Source of the DNA: Sternotherus odoratus | Taxonomy: Eukaryota; Chordata; Testudines; Kinosternidae | Direction: 5' to 3' | Assembly (NCBI GenBank): GCA_032164245.1 | Contig: JAVMKO010000006.1 | Location: 7,207,001-7,271,000 of the forward strand | Length of the DNA: 64,000 nt | Shown: in pieces, positions 53,241 to 64,000 of the stretch | Position numbering within the stretch: position 1 is the first letter of the stretch | How the letters are laid out: each line of letters begins with the position of its first letter | Notes under the pieces: generated by a model | What the model was told of the DNA's origin: nothing | Database searches by the model: none | Seen by the model: the letters and a program-made list of their open reading frames with translations, nothing else | Program-made: the position numbers and the translations under genes

Positions 53241-56200
53241 TAATGTACCGGTACTTTCTTGCTGGAATAGCTCTGTCAAGTCACAAAGCATCGCTCATCA
53301 CACCCCTGACCGACACAGCAAAGCTGGCAAAAGTCTGTAGCGTAGGCCTGGTCTGAGCTGGGACCCGCTAGCCATGACTGTAATAAACAATTTCCTCTGT
53401 GTGTTAAAAACTCAGTTCAAAGGTCCATCTCATTCCTTTCCTGGCGATACCTTTGAGATGCTATTCAGACCTTCTATTTAAAAAATGTGAGAAAATAACT
53501 AGATACATTTCAGGGTTTGTATTTTTCTTGGCCTGATCTTCACTATCCTTATGGAAAACAAACCAAGTTAAGATACTCATTTTGTTGCCAGCAGCATATA
53601 TTATATATATAAGAAGTGGGACACAATGGGGGAAGTTGTGAGTGACATGTTTGCAACAGATGCAAAACGTATTTCCTGATCACATCTGTCGTGTTTGCAG
53701 ACACCTCACCCATTACAGATCCTACGGAGATGCAGCATAAAGCAGAGTAACTATAAATACTGCTATGCCAGACTGTATGGGGGTGGTGTGTGGGATGTGG
53801 ATATAATGGATTGTTTTCTTAGTGATCTGACCTTTATTAAGCTTTCACAAGATCAGAGGATATCCCTGGACATAAAATATTTTCTCAGGACAGAACACTG
53901 GCAAGCTATCCAAGATATGTCCTCTGGCATATCTCCAGTGGTGGACTACTTCCCGGTAGATATTTCGAAGGCTTTCAAGACATTTGCTCTGCAGGCAGCC
54001 TTTCCAAGGACCTTTCAAACAGGCCACCTGCTGAGAATACACGAATCACAGTTCTCTTCAAGAAAGTTGCGCTCCAAGTTTCCAGGTCCATATTGCCCCA
54101 GACTCAGTATGAACCACAAGCTCCTGGCCAAAATTCTGGTGGCTAAGTGCCATGCCTCTAGGCTCTGTGAAAAGGCAGCTGGCCTCTGACCACAGCCAAA
54201 AAGTCTTATGTTGTTCACCAGCCTTTCAAGGAAGGGGCTTGTCCTGTTATCTCTCAGTCCTCCAAAGGGTCAATGACTGTATTTGCTTATCTTCCTAAGG
54301 CACTTTAGTTTGGCTGATTTGCACCTCTTGGTGACAGGTAGGATTAATGATGTATCCGTGCCCTTTCCTGGGGAGCGGAGGAACAGAGCAAAGCTGTCCC
54401 CTTATGCTCAGTTAAACATCTTTTGAAGCCATTTCCCATGCAAATTCAAGCACACCTGAACATATACGGCCTGACTCCCTTTCCACTTACACTGGGCTAA
54501 CTCAGGAGAAGCTCCGTCAAGTCAATGGAGCCAACTTGGGGTGAAGATAATGACCCAAGAGAATGAGACTCGGCATTTGTGCTTATGGGCAATGTCCTGC
54601 TCTCGGTAGTTAACCCATGTTTTCTTCCTCAGATTCCTTTACAACCCGTGGCAAGTTCTGTGGGTAGAAAATAAATGGGGGAAAGTCCAAGATGATGTCT
54701 AACAGAGACTGCCCAAAAAGTACACTTGTAAGTGGCCCCACTTCAAAGTGACCCAGAGTTCATTTGCTCGAGGCCAGGGGGGTCTTTACACCAGGGTTCT
54801 CTGAACCCACCATCCACACCTTTAAAAACCTCTCCGTGAGCTTGTAGGTGAGGGAAGGTCTCCGTGTCTGGCTTAGAGGGAATTTCAATTCTCGTAAATC
54901 TTGAGTTGTCCCTCCAGTCTGATTCTGCTGAAGGTCCCAGAGAAATTAGGCTCAACCATTCCCTGCACGTCTCCATTCAGTCTGGCAAGGGAAAGCCCAA
55001 CAGAGTCGAAGGACATTCTGAAGGTTTCCTGGCAAACAACAGGCATCGGGTTTTCCTTCTGAAATTGTTGTTATTTGGCACATTGGAGGAGAGTTGTCTC
55101 TGGATAGTTTGCTTCTCCAAAGGAAGCTTCACCTTTCTCTTGGTGATTACTGAGAAGGACCAGATGTTCCCTTTTAGCTCCCTCTTGGATCTAATCTCCT
55201 TTATTCTTTGATCCCAACCCCACTTAAAAGTAACCCCATATTTAGCTCTTCTTGGGTGGTCCTCAGGGAAGGCTTAGCTATTCCTAACCCCTTGTTTCAG
55301 CTTTCCCAACACGTATACCCTATGCCATTCACCTACCTTCTTGAGGGATCGAAGGAAAGATCTTAACCCTTCCAATTCTGGGTCCATGGCACTATTTTCC
55401 GCAGGGGGATTTTAGAAGTGCCTGCTTGAAGGCAGGTAAGGCAATTCAAACAGACATAAGTGTTTCTCTCTCTCTTTCCAGTGATCCCAAGGGTTTATAT
55501 CATTAAGCTCTTGCCCATTTCTTGGTTTTAAAAGACTTCTAGTTCCAGCGCAGCTCAGGGAAAGGAGGCAGCACAAAGGAATTTTTCAGTCAGAGTAGCA
55601 TTCCCTGCTTGCTGGGCCAGTTGTGGGCAGGATTGCCCCCCTCCCTCCCCTCCCCTCCCCCCCCCATCGCTGTGTAACTTCAAGGAACAAAAGCGCAGCT
55701 GTAAATTGTGCCGTCTGCACCCCAAGAGGCTGGTAGAGCAACTGAAAACTGCCAGGACACAGAGACATCATGCGCTGCATGGGCAATTTTTGTACATTAT
55801 TCCCTTGCATGCAAAAAATGTTTCAGCACCCAAACCCTTTTGCTCTGATCTTGCCTACACACATGTGGTTTGTGAGTGCACGTTCTGTCATTTGTGTGTC
55901 AGAACATTGCTGATGTGTGTCGTTGCATGTACAAAGTTAAGTTGCATAGAGAGACAGACCAGAGGTGATGCATGGGATGGGGGGGTCCCACGGCCCCCTC
56001 CATCTTTCTGCCTTCCATTTAGCACAGAGGTTTGGAGCCTGTGGGGCATGCCTTCCCCACCCCAACACCCCAGTGTGAAAACCATCACCTGTCTCCTGCC
56101 AGCAGCCGGCGGACCGGAAGCTGGGGGGAGCCGCCTGGTTCGCTCAAGCCCTGCCCAGCTTGGCAGCCCTTCCTGCCCTGCTCCTGGAGCCAGGCCACCT

Positions 56201-56455
56201 CTGCATGGCCAGGTGTTCCCCAGGCAGGGTGGGCCGCACAGCTCTGAGCTCCGCCCCCCCAACGCACTCTTGCTCTCCAGGTGACGTCCCCTGGAGCCAG
56301 ACCCTGCCCGCGGAGCCCGGCTGCCATGCGATGCTCCCTGAGATGCCCATGTAATCCACACACCTCCTGGATGTGGTGCTCTGTCCCTTCTAGTGACACT
56401 GAGACCACTTAGAGGTTCATGAGTCTGCTACTGCCTTAGTTAAGAGGTATGTTGC
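53241..56455. other. No supported gene; one 164-codon frame at 53695-54189
   Basis: No repeat is recognised over most of this span. The frame 53695-54189 (plus) is open for 164 codons in sequence of ordinary composition, but it has no domain, Kozak context or splice structure I can support. 55640-55668 is a C-rich tract on the plus strand. 55888-56408 carries long opposing frames due to GC content. Confidence 0.4.
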
Positions 56456-56545
56456 GGTTAGCGGTAGATGCTTATGTGTTGAGGTCCAAGGTTCAATCCC
56501 AGCTGGGGATGACCATGGTCTGTTGGTGTTACACCTGCTCTCTGC
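56456..56545 (+). repeat. tRNA-like SINE head remnant
   Basis: 'ggttagcggtagatgcttat' (A-box-like) and 'aggttcaatcccagctgggg' (B-box GGTTCAATCC) at tRNA-like spacing. No anticodon stem can be folded confidently and there is no pol III terminator, so this is a SINE head and not a tRNA gene. Confidence 0.4.
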
Positions 56546-57699
56546 TGCTCCTTATCCCAGAGGTGACCCAGGGAGCAGTCATGTGCCAACCATAAACCAT
56601 TAAATTATGCCCCCCATCATCAAGAGTTACTCATCATCTCCGAAAGAGACCAGACGACAAACTCTGTTCTCACGTATGCCAATATCAGTCCAGAGAAGCA
56701 AAAATGGCACCAGTGGAACTACGCAGATCTTACATTGCTTTAACCAAGAGCAGAATGTAGCCTCATGCTTTGAAAATGTGGTCCCTTACTCAGATGTCTT
56801 TAGATGGTAGAGGTCTTAGCCTATGGAATTTATTGATTCACTACAAATCCTGCCCCCTGACTCTTTACCTTTAGAAATAACTTTATTTTTAATTTCCACC
56901 ACTAATTCTTAACATTTTTCACTCTCTTTTATCTGTCTCGTATAGACTAAAGAATACAAGTGAAATTGCAGTGTACATAGATAGTCAAAGAGGCGTGCAA
57001 ACACAAAGCGTTTCGAGATCATTTCTCCTGTACATGGCAAGTACCCACAAATCCACTGGTGGGCCAGGGGACTGCTTTTGATTTATCAAATGTTTAGGCG
57101 TGAAGAACGAGTAGAGATAGATGATTAATCATTTGAAGCAGGGAGATGGTATTATTTTGAATCATAACTTGACAAGTTTTCTAGGAATGCGGCGCTCTAG
57201 TGTAAATACATGGGCTCCCCAGCTGTTCAAACAGTGTGATTAATTAAACTGATTCCATGTGAAAAACAACACCAGCTCTCACTCTCAAATTGCAAATCAT
57301 TCCCAATATATAGGGGAATGGTCAGCAGAGCTTTATTAATTGCTGGGGAGGTGCTGAATCGATGCATTCCAGAGCACAGATGTGATGATGGACTCGTTTC
57401 CCTGCCGCTGAAGTGCAGGAGAGATCCAGGACTATTTCGTTAGGGGGGAAATCATCCCCTGTAAACATGTGGGAGAAGGAAATCCGGGATGAACTCGCTG
57501 AATCGGGGTGCCCCAAAATTTGCAACGCGGAGGACTGAAATCTTTCAAAGTTGTGGCCAAAAAAAAGGAGGGGGGAATGTGTTGCCCTTTCTCAACCCGC
57601 TCTAATAATAAAATATAATTTCTTCACCCTTCCCTGCAAACATATGCAACTCATTCCAAGATTTGAGGACTTTAATAGCTCAGATATAAGTGAGGTACA
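56546..57699. other. No gene seen; candidate conserved non-coding stretch at 57030-57420
   Basis: 57030-57420 has no repeat signature and includes 'gtgattaattaaactgattc' and 'tttattaattgctggggagg', words typical of developmental enhancers. No open frame with a domain. Confidence 0.35.
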
Positions 57700-57803
57700 T
57701 TGCAGGAATGGGTGGGTAAAATTCTGTGGCCTGCATTGTGCAGGAGGTCAGACTAGATGATCATAATGGTCCCTTCTGACCTTAAAGTCTATGAGTCTAT
57801 GAG
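57700..57803 (+). mobile_element. CR1 3' tail (older subfamily)
   Basis: 'gtgcaggaggtcagactaga', 'tgatcataatggtcccttct' and a terminal repeated 'ctatgagtctatgagt' are the CR1 3' untranslated end. Confidence 0.8.
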
Positions 57804-59689
57804 TCATTCACCTGTCCCAGCCACGTCCCTGTAGCTGTGTCAAAATCTCTGCACACAAAGAGTCGGCTTTGCAGCATGGGACATGCCCAAGAGCATCCAG
57901 GAGGTCTGTGGCAGGGAAGGGACTTACACCCAGATTTCCCAGAGGCCTTGGTTGTAACCACTGGACCGTCTTTCTTCACAAAGAAACCCCCTTCCGCTGG
58001 GGAATCGACAGACACAGAATAAGAGACAGCCCCTGCTTTGAAGAGCTTGCAGCCTAAATCAACAAGGCAGACCTAGGGACAGAACTTACAAAGCAAAGGG
58101 ACCCGCGTGATGGTTTGCAAAAGGCATATGAGTGCCACCATTATTATTTTTTCAGAGGCATGGGTGGCTCGTTTTCAGCTCTTTGGGAAGGATTTTGGGA
58201 GGAGGCAATTAGTTAACCAAAGGAGAAAGGAAGGGAGGAGGCCAGAGAAGGGAGGGAGGAAAGGGGAAAGCTGGTGTAGTGCTAGAAAGAGGGGAGAGCA
58301 GAGAGCAGGTGTAGCGATACTGTTATCTCATTCTGTACAAATCACCACAGCCTCCACGGGGGGTGAGGACCCCGTTCGGCGGAAGTATCTTCCCGCCTGT
58401 TTATACTTACCTTGAAACACACCCTCGCGTCCATCCCCATTCAGCACAGCACTAAGCAGGTGCTCGCTGAAGTCAACGGGACTTAAGCACGTGCTTTGCC
58501 GAATCGTGGCCTAAATGGCGTGGCGTGGCTTGGCCTCTTCTGAATTTGACCCCAAGCGAAGCCCAGCGACTCAAACAAAGGCCCGGCGAACTCCTGCCTG
58601 GAGCCGAGAGCTCTCGTTTACATTGCTCCGCGAACTCGTCTGTTTTCCCCGCCCTGCTGTCAAGGAGGGGGATATTTGATCCATACCGAGGGACAGCTGG
58701 GGAACACGGCAGAGTAACGCTGGCAGGAGGCAAAGTGGCTCCTCAGGTGTAAACCGTCTGATGATCATAAAAAAAATGATGAATTTGTTTTGTGATCGCA
58801 GATATGGAAAAACAGGCTGGAAAGGGATATTTTACCACAGCCGCTGATGTAGGGGAATGACAGCTTAACAGCAAGAGTACAACTGCCTTTCAACTAGGCC
58901 TAACCTCAGGGGGGCACCTAACAATATCAAGCAGTGACCCCGTGCTAAACAGTTTCCAATGTAACAATTCCCTGGATACCTGCAGGCGAGCCAATGTTTC
59001 CAAACCAGGACTGTAAAGTTTGGCTCCAAAATCCGTATTTAGGCACCTGCCTGATTTGCAGATGCTTGGAGCCCCTCAGAGCTCCAGCTGAGGTCAATGG
59101 GAAGTGCTGCGGGAGCTAGCTTGAGTCTCCTGGGTTTGTAAACTGGAGCCAAGATTTTCCAAATGTGCCCCATTTGAACCAAAGAGGGCCTGAGTCGGAG
59201 CGCTCTCACGCCTGACAGGAGTGGAACTCCACTCGCTTCCATGGAGTTAACGCTGCCTTATCCCAGTGTGAGAAGATGCTTCCAGATTTCAGTCGTAAAC
59301 CATCTCCTGGAGGTGGAATGTAACTTGTTTTCACACAGCCTTCACTCCCAAGTACCTTTGTCTGGTACCTCAGCGTGCCACTCCTTGGGCTTCAAGTACA
59401 TATTGCCCTCCGGTGTCATTTTCAGCCTCTCTGAAGAAGAGCTCTGTGTGAGCTCGCACGCTTGTCTCTCTCACCAACAGAAGTTGGTCCAATAAAAGAT
59501 ATAACCTCACCCACTTTCTCTCTCCAAGCTCCTGGGACCAACATGATTACAACAACATAGATAGCCATCTTCAGCCTTTGGAAGCTGCTGTTTCCCAAAA
59601 GCAGCAGAGTGGTATTTAGGACATGCTTGTACTGTTCCCTCTTGCTCTGAAAGTAGCAGGAATCCCTATAGACTGGTTTATATATCTGG
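57804..59689. repeat. Mostly unique; palindromic mini-repeat at 58440-58510 and purine tract at 58195-58300
   Basis: 58440-58510 contains 'cactaagcaggtgctcgctg' and the perfect palindrome 'aagcacgtgctt' (58485-58496). 58195-58300 is a G/A-rich tract ('aaggaagggaggaggccaga', 'gaagggagggaggaaagggg'). No gene. The 163-codon minus frame 59422-59913 overlaps the TCAATGG palindrome at 59690 and is not coding. Confidence 0.45.
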
Positions 59690-59757
59690 AGTAGAAGCCT
59701 GGCCCCATTGAAATCAAAGGAACAACTCCCCTGGCTTTCAGTGAGGCCAGGATTCCA
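59690..59757. repeat. Snap-back palindromic mini-repeat, copy at 59.7 kb
   Basis: 'agcctggccccattgaaatc' on the left and 'ctttcagtgaggccaggatt' on the right form imperfect inverted arms; the inner 'caaaggaacaactcccc' is the usual centre. Same family as 110-182. Confidence 0.55.
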
Positions 59758-61512
59758 TCCCTGGTTATAAGCAGGACTAACTAATGGCTCTGAGAACAAA
59801 GCAGCAGCTCCCCCTTGGTCACCCCGAGCTCCCCAATAATGAAGGATGCCATCTTTATGTCCTTCTGCGTGGGGTTTGCCTTCATACCATCGCCGATCGG
59901 TTCCAAACAACACATTTTCTTAGCACACAGTGTTTGTCTGAAAATACACCCGGAGGGCTGCCCAATTTGGAGAATGACTTGAATTACAAAAAAAGCACAG
60001 CTGTCTTTAACAACTCTCGAAGTTCATGCAACTCGTCTGCAATTTATTGACGAGGATTAGATGCTTATTGTCTATGACACGTTAAATACCATTACATTGA
60101 AGTTTATACAAGAAAGTCCAAGTTTTCGGACTGGAATCTTAGCAATAACAGCTGGACCATTTGTTTGTGATAGACAGGAAAGAATGACTTCTGTAATCTG
60201 TTTGTGTTTGGCTGCAGGATTTTCTACAACACAGGAAAAAAAATTCTCTGCTCCCCTCTTCCTATCCCCGCATCCCTAATTTCAAGTGGTCAGGCAGAGC
60301 CGAACGCCACCGGCTCATTTGTCCCTCATGTTAAGGCCTCTGCCAACGTTAGCCTTGAATCCTCCCCTTGCACACTCACACCTGACAAACTAGCACTTGA
60401 AATAGTGTAGCCCGCCTCTCTGACAAGAAGGGTCCAAGGTTCCAGCTCACAGCTCTCTCCCCCAGGCCGCTCACATTCCGCATTTTGTTTCTAGCATGAA
60501 AGACTTTGTTTTAAATCATAATAGTAACCAGGCTGTAATCACATTATAGCACACATGGAGAACTTGCAAAAAGTCATGTGCTTTGGATTTGACATTCTGA
60601 TTTATGGTTGTGTGCTCCAGTTACACAGCTGCAATCTTATTTTCCGACAAAGATGTTTTCTATTTTTCTATTACTTTGCTTCGCCCCGTCTTTATGTGGA
60701 AGCAAATGAAAGCCACCAGGTGAAGTCGGAGCAGGAGGACAAATGTTTGTGTGTTCTTTGAAAGAGCACAATAAAGAGTTTAGGCGGTACGTTCATGGAC
60801 AAGTGTAGGTGGTGTGAAGGGCTTGTTTCATGCCATTTGAAATTAAAGAGATTTGCAAAACTTTACGTTGAGAAATTGGGTCATCCTACAAAGTTTGCAT
60901 CTCGGTCACTTGAGCTCAGATTCCTAGACAGGGAAAATCATAGAAAAATTACATTAGACATTTGGGCAAACTGCCTACTACAGCTAGCTCGTATGGAGCC
61001 AAAGTCCACGACCATTACATCAACAGGACCCTTACTCTGTGAGTAGCCCCACTAATTTCAGTTGAAGAACTCACAGAGTAAGGCTTTACTCCGGGTGAGT
61101 AAGAGTGGCTGAATCTAGCCCATCATATTTTCCTTAATTAGGGGCAGGTTCTACCGCTTGTATTTGCAAGGAGTAGTCCCCTTCTTTTTGGAGAATGAGG
61201 TCGGACTCCTTGCCAGTGAGGGTGGCAGCGCACAGTCCTTGATGAAAAAGATGAACACTTTTGCTGTAAATTGCATTGCATGTTCAAATTGGCTGCGGTT
61301 TATGTTTTGCACGAGCCTCTCTTGTTTCCAGCACAGCCCAGTAAAGAAAATGTCATCGACATTCTTTCTAAAGCCGTAACTATTTAAACTGTGATGAAAT
61401 CTCCTCGTAGGGCCGGTTTTGGTTCACCACTGCATCTGGCCCAACACTACTCTGTGTCCCACATCAGGAGTAAATGGGGTGCTGTAATTATATCGTATTT
61501 GAATTACAGGGT
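59758..61512. other. No gene seen; candidate conserved non-coding stretch at 60540-60790
   Basis: 60540-60790 is repeat-free with 'cacataaaga'-like and 'gagcacaataaagagttt' text near 60765. 61035-61110 has a weak palindromic pair ('cccttactctgtgagtagcc' against 'actcacagagtaaggcttta'). Frames are short. Confidence 0.35.
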
Positions 61513-61635
61513 AAGGGTATGTCTACATTGAAATGTTAGGGGTAGTAAAACTCGACTTAGCGGACCCTGGGTTTGTTAACCTAGGGCTTGAGCAGCTATA
61601 CTCATTTGCAAGCCCAGCTTAGGAACGGTTGAATT
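61513..61635. mobile_element. MITE fragment (one end)
   Basis: 'gggtatgtctacattgaaat' resembles the 'gtctacactg' MITE ends. 'gggtttgttaacctagggct' has a 14-bp palindromic core (ctagggcttgag nearby). The other end is not seen. Confidence 0.4.
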
Positions 61636-61834
61636 CCAGAATCTATGCTATATTATGTTGGCCCAGGTCCAACCACTCATGTCCCGGACTTCCTAATGCC
61701 CTCTCTAAATGTGGCCACTCTAACCTTTTGTTTCTGGTGTTGTGCAGGAAAACTTGGCTGTTCAGAAGACAAAGAAAGTCACCCCAGAGGATTGTGGGAT
61801 ACTATTGGCAGACTCCCATGGCATAAGTCTAGTG

Positions 61835-62026
61835 AGGCTGCATCTACACTGCAAAGCAATAGGCCTTGAACCCTGGGTCCCAGCTCAATGCAGGCTTAGA
61901 TCCTCCATCCCCGTGGGGTCCCGTGTCAGAGCCCTGGGTTAGCGCAATTTGTGTGTAGACAGAAGAGAGTTTAGTCTTGAGCCTGAGTTCAAACCCTGGC
62001 TTTCCATTGTAGTGTAGACATATCCT
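61835..62026. mobile_element. MITE family C-related, both ends present
   Basis: The left 'gcatctacactgcaaagc' and right 'ttgtagtgtagacatatcc' are inverted complements at the core 'tctacactgcaa'. The interior has 'ccttgaaccctgggtcccag' and 'gagcctgagttcaaaccctg', a second inverted pair. About 190 bp, non-coding. Confidence 0.65.
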
Positions 62027-62882
62027 AATGTGTTAGTACACTGTAGTTTCTGTTAAGCATTTGAAAGATCCTAGATGGGAAATACACGTATAGCAACTCA
62101 ATGACACCTCGTTAAGGGATTTAAAACATTTGTTCACAATTGCAAATGTTCGTGAACGTGGACTGTATGTGTTAGGCCACAATTCAGCAATCAGATCCAT
62201 GCACATGAGCTCTTAATTTCAATGGGGCTTTGATCATCAACTCTTTGGGCCAGGACCAAGTATTGCATGTTGACTTCAGCGTGTGCCAGCGAGTGGTAAG
62301 CATTTTTGGAAATCGGGTCACTTAGGGGCCTCAAACTCCATTTCCTGAGTCAGGGCATATACACCCCGGGAGGTTGGCCAGATTCTAACAGTACTCAGCA
62401 CCTAAATGAAGTGCCCAAATTTTTAAAAATGCTCAGCCCCCAACAATTCCCACTACGCTCCATGAGACGTCCCGGGAGCTGAGTCCTCCTGAAAAATCTA
62501 TTTTCAATCAAAACTGGTCATTCCACTTTAGGCGCCATTTATAATTCATTTGCCTGGATTACGGCCAGCATGTTTTTGCCCTTGTGAATACAGATTAAGA
62601 TTTTCAAAGAGGCCTGAGAAAGTTTGGGGGGGAACCTGTAATAGAATCTTTAACATTCACTGCCACAGGCAATAAGTATTATCACTGTAATCCACTTTGT
62701 ACATGAGAAACTCTCCCTTCAGAGGTTAGAATACAGCTAGGAAGGCAGCAGCCACTCCAGTAATGGCATGTACAATACACAAACTAAACTAACTGGCAAG
62801 TACAGCCACAACTGACACATCTAGCTCCTAGACTGAACCTCTCCCTCTGTCCGGGCTGATTCCTAAGGTTACAGTCTGAGTG
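62027..62882. other. No gene seen
   Basis: Unique-looking sequence. A trace of the TCAATGG family ('aatttcaatggggctttgat') is at 62215. Confidence 0.4.
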
Positions 62883-63085
62883 AGTCAAAAATGGGAGAGG
62901 GGAATATTTCAGCAGAAAAAATTGACTTTTCACCAAACGGACCCAAAAAAGCGCCAAAAAATTCCATTTTGGGGTCAAAAATTTAAAAAATTGAAGAAAA
63001 TGGACTTTTCACAAAAAAGTTTGTTTCCCTGAAACCCCAATTTTCCACCCAAAAAAACTGACGGAATATTTTGAACCAGCCCAAG
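62883..63085. repeat. A/T-rich interspersed repeat copy
   Basis: 'aaaaaattgacttttcacca', 'ccattttggggtcaaaaatt', 'aaaatggacttttcacaaaa' and the closing 'attttgaaccagcccaag' match the family's pattern and its usual end word ('ccagcc' or 'ccaactc'). Confidence 0.5.
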
Positions 63086-63208
63086 TTATGGGACTAGCGC
63101 CGAGGCTATCAGTCCTAAATATCTCCTCCAGGTGTGTACTTTCAGAGGGTCTCTTATTGGCTGGTTACTCAAGAGAGTACTAGTCTCTTAGCAAAACAGA
63201 CTACAGAG

Positions 63209-63519
63209 CAGGGCTAGACAACCTATGGCATGCGTGCCGAAGGCGGCACATGAGCTGATTTTCAGTGGCACTCACACTGCCTGGGTCCTGGTCACTGGTC
63301 CATGGGGCTCTGCATTTTAATTTAATTTAAAATAAAGCTTCTTAAACATTTTAAAAACCTTATTTACTTTACATACAACAATAGTTTAGTTATAGAGTAT
63401 AGACTTATAGAAAGAGACCTTCTAAAAATGTTAAAATATATTACTGGCATGTGAAACCTTAAATTAGAGTGACTAAATGAAGTCTCAGCACCCCACTTTG
63501 GAAAGGTTGCTGACCCCTG
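63209..63519. mobile_element. Complete hAT-type element with perfect 8-bp target duplication
   Basis: The ends are CAGGGCTAGACAACCTATGG and, reversed, CAGGGGTCAGCAACCTTTCC. Exact 8-bp repeats 'ctacagag' flank it at 63201-63208 and 63520-63527. The 311-bp interior is A/T-rich with 'ttttaatttaatttaaaata'. No transposase. Confidence 0.88.
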
Positions 63520-63573
63520 CTACAGAGCATTTGAAAACTCGTCAAATGGCAGTGACACCATTTTCAGAAATTA

Positions 63574-63872
63574 AGGCCAGGTGCACACTACCCACCAGAT
63601 CGGCGGGTAGAGATCGATCTTTCGGGGATCGATTTACCGCATCTCAGCTAGACGTGATAAATTGATCCCCGAGCGCTCTCCCCTCGACTCCGGAACTCCA
63701 CCGCACTGAGAGGCGGAGGTGGAGTGGATGGGGAAGCGACTCAGTGCTGTGAAGACGCCGAGGTAAGTCGACTTGAATACGTCGACTTCGGCTACACTAG
63801 TCATGTAGCTGAAGTTGTTTATGTTAGGTCGACATCCCCCGCCCTCCTCCCCCAAGTGTAGAGCAGGGCTAA
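63574..63872. mobile_element. MITE family A, copy 4 (reverse orientation)
   Basis: Reversed order of family A words: 'ccagatcggcgggtagagat', 'gacgtgataaattgatcccc', 'gactccggaactccaccgc', 'ggtaagtcgacttgaatacg' and the end 'caagtgtagagcagggct'. The terminal repeat is decayed. Confidence 0.75.
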
Positions 63873-64000
63873 GACAAGAAAGAGAAATTGCACCACTATG
63901 GACAACCCTGGGTATGCTGCAAAAAGTGCCAGTTTCCATCATACAGGAGAGCATTGAACACTTAGTGTATTGGGGCATGTGGGAGTCGTAAAATGCTTTT

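Noticed and set aside
55706..56284. 192-codon plus-strand frame and 157-codon minus frame
   Set aside because: Opposing long frames over the same GC-rich DNA; no recognisable protein.

Overview
This window is vertebrate nuclear DNA, most likely from a turtle. It has no operons, ribosome binding sites or bacterial-type gene density. It does have many CR1 LINE fragments, a tRNA-derived SINE whose 3' tail matches the CR1 tail (known from tortoises and other cryptodires), MIR/L2-type ancient repeats, hAT-type elements, several MITE families and Penelope-like fragments with hammerhead-ribozyme-like cores. A crocodilian cannot be fully excluded by eye, but the SINE type favours Testudines.

I can support no host protein-coding exon. 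Apart from retrotransposon remnants, the open reading frames are short, lack recognisable domains and lie in unique or low-complexity DNA. The window reads as intergenic or intronic sequence. The only recognisable protein sequence is decayed CR1 reverse transcriptase, at 1.9-2.3 kb, 15.3-16.2 kb, 29.6-30.8 kb, 35.3-36.8 kb, 38.5-38.8 kb, 41.0-41.6 kb and 45.4-46.4 kb.

Layout. 0-2.7 kb: a snap-back palindrome, then a CR1 copy nested in an A/T-rich interspersed repeat. 4.0-4.8 kb: a fold-back Penelope-like insertion with a 12-nt target duplication, then a CR1 tail. 10.8-12.3 kb: MIR/L2 remnants, a DNA transposon with long inverted ends and a CTCF-like site. 13.6-17.0 kb: a Penelope-like fragment, a three-level nest (CR1 inside CR1, with a fold-back element inside the inner one) and a complete hAT element with an exact 8-bp target duplication. 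19.2-24.9 kb: nested hAT, Penelope-like and MITE insertions. 27.5-31.0 kb: a CR1 tail, two MITEs and a 1.3-kb CR1 inside a hAT element. 34.7-37.7 kb: an old CR1 split by a younger CR1 tail and by a 705-bp solo LTR with 5-bp target duplications. 38.3-46.6 kb: older CR1/MIR pieces and a GC-rich minisatellite. 47.9-53.2 kb: two tRNA-derived SINEs, a MIR and A/T-rich repeats. 53-61 kb: mostly unique sequence, some of it possibly conserved non-coding DNA. 61.5-64 kb: MITEs and a complete 311-bp hAT element.

The most interesting signal is the Penelope-like family. Three insertions carry exact 12-nt target duplications. Two of them are hairpins with 7-nt loops whose duplicated arms stop at nearly the same internal position, as expected from snap-back (self-primed) copying of the cDNA.
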